Below are positions 11,704 to 13,179 of a stretch of 13,179 nt of DNA, in pieces. Position 1 is the stretch's first letter. Each line of letters starts with the position of its first letter. The translations under genes were made by a program, and so were the position numbers. The notes below the pieces were generated by a model. It was given only the letters and a program-made list of their open reading frames with translations, did not search any database and was not told where the DNA came from. This DNA comes from an uncultured Verrucomicrobiota bacterium. Its GTDB lineage: Bacteria; Verrucomicrobiota; Kiritimatiellia; RFP12; UBA1067. The stretch lies in assembly GCA_937901395.1 (NCBI GenBank), contig CALCDB010000123.1:1-13179 (forward strand), given 5' to 3'.

Positions 11704-13179
11704 ATGGGTGATATTGGAGATGTAGTGGCGAAGTTAAGCGAGTGCGTCGATAAACAAGACTTTGCAGGCGCATTCGCTTTGGTTCGCGAGAATCGCGTTG
11801 AGCTCGCTAAGAAGTTGAACTTAGCTGGAATTCGGGATACATTGAAGAAGGCGACGAACGATCGCCTTCTTCTTGCATTTGTCGATGGCGTGGAGTTCGG
11901 CAAGGTGCCGTTGGATGAATCGTTAATGAGATTGGAGAAACTGGTGAGTTTCACGGTCGATTCCCTGGTGCTTAGCAAGGCATGGGGATTGGGAACGGTA
12001 AGGAAACTTGATTATTTCTACAAGCGCATAACGGTGGACTTCAAGACGAAGAAGGGCCATCAATTCACTTTCTTGGCGGCGACTGATATGCTTACCTCTG
12101 CGCCCGAGGGGCACATCTTGGTGTTGAGGAAGTCGGATCCGGCGGCGTTTGAAGCGCTTCTTAAGGATAAGCCAGGCGAATTCATCAAGCAGGTATTGAA
12201 GAGTTATGGCGATATGCCAATCACACGGCTTGAGGATGTGTGCACGCAGAATGGTTTTGTGAAGAGCGTGAACTGGAAGGAATTTTGGGATAAGGCGCGA
12301 GCCGAGTTGCGTATGGATAAGGGCGTGAAGATTCCGTCTCATCGCGCGGATCCGATTTGCCTAAATGGAGCGGAAGAGGATTATGGCGAGAAGTGGATGA
12401 CGGCATTCTCGCATGAGACCGATCCGAAACTCATTTTGACCGATGTTCGTGAGTACGTTGCCAAAGACAAGTTAAAAGATGCGGATGCGGCGACCAGAGC
12501 GGCGATAGGTGAACGGCTTGAATTTGCGGTAACGGCGGCGCGCAAGACGGATGATGCGCTTTACGCACGGCTTGCTTGCCTGGTGGTGAAACTCGGTTTT
12601 GCCACGCCATCGGCTACGGAGATGCGAGCGTATCTATGCGATCGCAAGCGTTATATCAAGGCGGCGGTGGCGTTGCCAGCGCGTGAAGTTGGCGAGATGA
12701 TCGCGTTTCTCGCGGCGGATGAAGAAATCAAGGCGAAGTTATACAAGGCGATACCGGAGCTTTGCTTCACGGCGGTGACCGAAATCATAAATCAATTTGG
12801 TCAAGACGCGAATTGCCGCAAGGCGATTGGCGAATACATGAAACAGCCGAAAGCCCCGGCGACGCTGAGGACGCTGATCGTAGGTAAGTACGAACAGTTC
12901 AAGGATTGGTCGGAATTGCCTCCGCTAATTACGCTATTGTCTCATGCGATTGCGCTTGGAGAAGGTCGGCAAGGCGGCGAGACGCTCAAGATGCAGAACC
13001 TCGTCCGCAAGCTCTTCGCGTCCAAGGACTGGCTCGCGAAGATCTTCTCCTGGCTCGAACCCGCGGATCAGGCGCTCTTCTTCGAGCGCTTCCAGGCCTC
13101 GATCGCCTGGGATCCGTCCACTCATCACGCGACGGTCATGCGCATGGCCAATCTCGTGCCCGAGCTCAAGAGCCACCTC
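11704..13179 (+). CDS. GreA-like transcription factor, PVC type, 3' end cut
   Basis: The frame is open for 492 codons to the window edge. It resembles the long N-terminal region found before the Gre domains in chlamydial and other PVC GreA proteins (some over 700 residues). Landmarks are SKAWGLGTVRKLDYFYKR then ITVDFKTKKGHQFTF (about 90-118), WKEFWDKARAELR, VKIPSHRADPICL, and near the edge FFERFQASIAWDPSTHH. The Gre coiled coil and C-terminal domain that would act in the RNA polymerase channel are not in view, so GreA is inferred from the extension alone. The N-terminal region is largely helical, and its role is not established to my knowledge. From about 12973 codon use becomes strongly C/G-ending although the protein continues smoothly. 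No firm promoter was found between it and the rubrerythrin gene. Confidence 0.75.
   Translation, partial: MGDIGDVVAKLSECVDKQDFAGAFALVRENRVELAKKLNLAGIRDTLKKATNDRLLLAFVDGVEFGKVPLDESLMRLEKLVSFTVDSLVLSKAWGLGTVRKLDYFYKRITVDFKTKKGHQFTFLAATDMLTSAPEGHILVLRKSDPAAFEALLKDKPGEFIKQVLKSYGDMPITRLEDVCTQNGFVKSVNWKEFWDKARAELRMDKGVKIPSHRADPICLNGAEEDYGEKWMTAFSHETDPKLILTDVREYVAKDKLKDADAATRAAIGERLEFAVTAARKTDDALYARLACLVVKLGFATPSATEMRAYLCDRKRYIKAAVALPAREVGEMIAFLAADEEIKAKLYKAIPELCFTAVTEIINQFGQDANCRKAIGEYMKQPKAPATLRTLIVGKYEQFKDWSELPPLITLLSHAIALGEGRQGGETLKMQNLVRKLFASKDWLAKIFSWLEPADQALFFERFQASIAWDPSTHHATVMRMANLVPELKSHL
12973..13179. other. GC-rich codon-use segment at right edge, inside GreA-like gene
   Basis: Of the last 69 codons 63 end in G or C (91%), and all nine leucines are CTC. 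In the preceding 60 codons (12781-12960) 34 end in G or C (57%), and seven leucines use CTG, TTG, CTA and CTT but never CTC. The change is sharp and in frame. Its style matches the left-edge segment. Confidence 0.8.

Noticed and set aside
1..13179. Mobile element, CRISPR, tRNA or defence system
   Set aside because: No inverted terminal repeats, transposase, integrase, direct-repeat array or tRNA cloverleaf was found. Gaps between genes are all under about 60 bases and all genes belong to metabolic, envelope or housekeeping families.

Overview
This 13.2 kb window is a gene-dense, single-strand stretch of a bacterial chromosome. Thirteen genes run left to right with no gap longer than about 60 bases, and two of them are cut by the window edges. 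Several traits point to the PVC superphylum, most plausibly the Kiritimatiellota/Lentisphaerota/Verrucomicrobiota side. The last gene has the very long N-terminal region typical of PVC and chlamydial GreA proteins. The aspartate carbamoyltransferase is of the long type with an HPTQALLDIYT motif, and RNase HIII is present. A reverse rubrerythrin suggests an anaerobic or microaerophilic life. The phylum assignment is inference from remembered family features, not from a search.

Layout. (1) Positions 1-1005 hold rnhC (RNase HIII), lacking only its extreme 5' end. (2) Positions 1022-4801 hold an envelope operon: tolQ/exbB, tolR/exbD, a tolA/tonB hybrid and a large BatD-like protein. The last three genes are coupled by TAATG and ATGA overlaps. 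(3) pyrB (4785-5861) overlaps the end of that operon by 17 bases. (4) Positions 5890-8408 hold sulfur amino acid genes: a single-chain MetX-MetW fusion (homoserine acyltransferase plus MetW) joined by an ATGA overlap to an EpsC-type serine acetyltransferase. (5) Positions 8410-9981 hold ychF and a tandem-ACT protein. (6) Positions 10028-11062 hold infA and yebC behind a strong extended -10 promoter. (7) Positions 11123-11674 hold a reverse rubrerythrin with its own promoter. (8) From 11704 to the right edge runs the N-terminal part of a GreA-like transcription factor.

How the genes work together. The TolQ/TolR/TolA set should carry proton-motive force from the inner membrane to the envelope. 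The BatD-like protein is translationally coupled to it and is probably a periplasmic partner. MetX-MetW and CysE make the two O-acyl amino acids (from homoserine and serine) that feed sulfur assimilation. infA, yebC, ychF and the GreA-like gene are translation and transcription housekeeping.

Most unusual signals. Codon use changes abruptly inside both edge genes. The first ~165 bases (inside rnhC) and the last ~207 bases (inside the GreA-like gene) have about 88-91% G or C at third codon positions. The samples counted in between have 55-57%. Reading frame and protein family continue across both boundaries, so the interior looks like a block replaced by homologous recombination or like an assembly chimera at both ends. 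Other points worth attention are the tandem BatD-like protein with an internal signal-peptide-like segment, and the MetX-MetW fusion expressed from a promoter that would give an almost leaderless mRNA. I see no tRNA, rRNA, CRISPR, insertion sequence, riboswitch or convincing intrinsic terminator.
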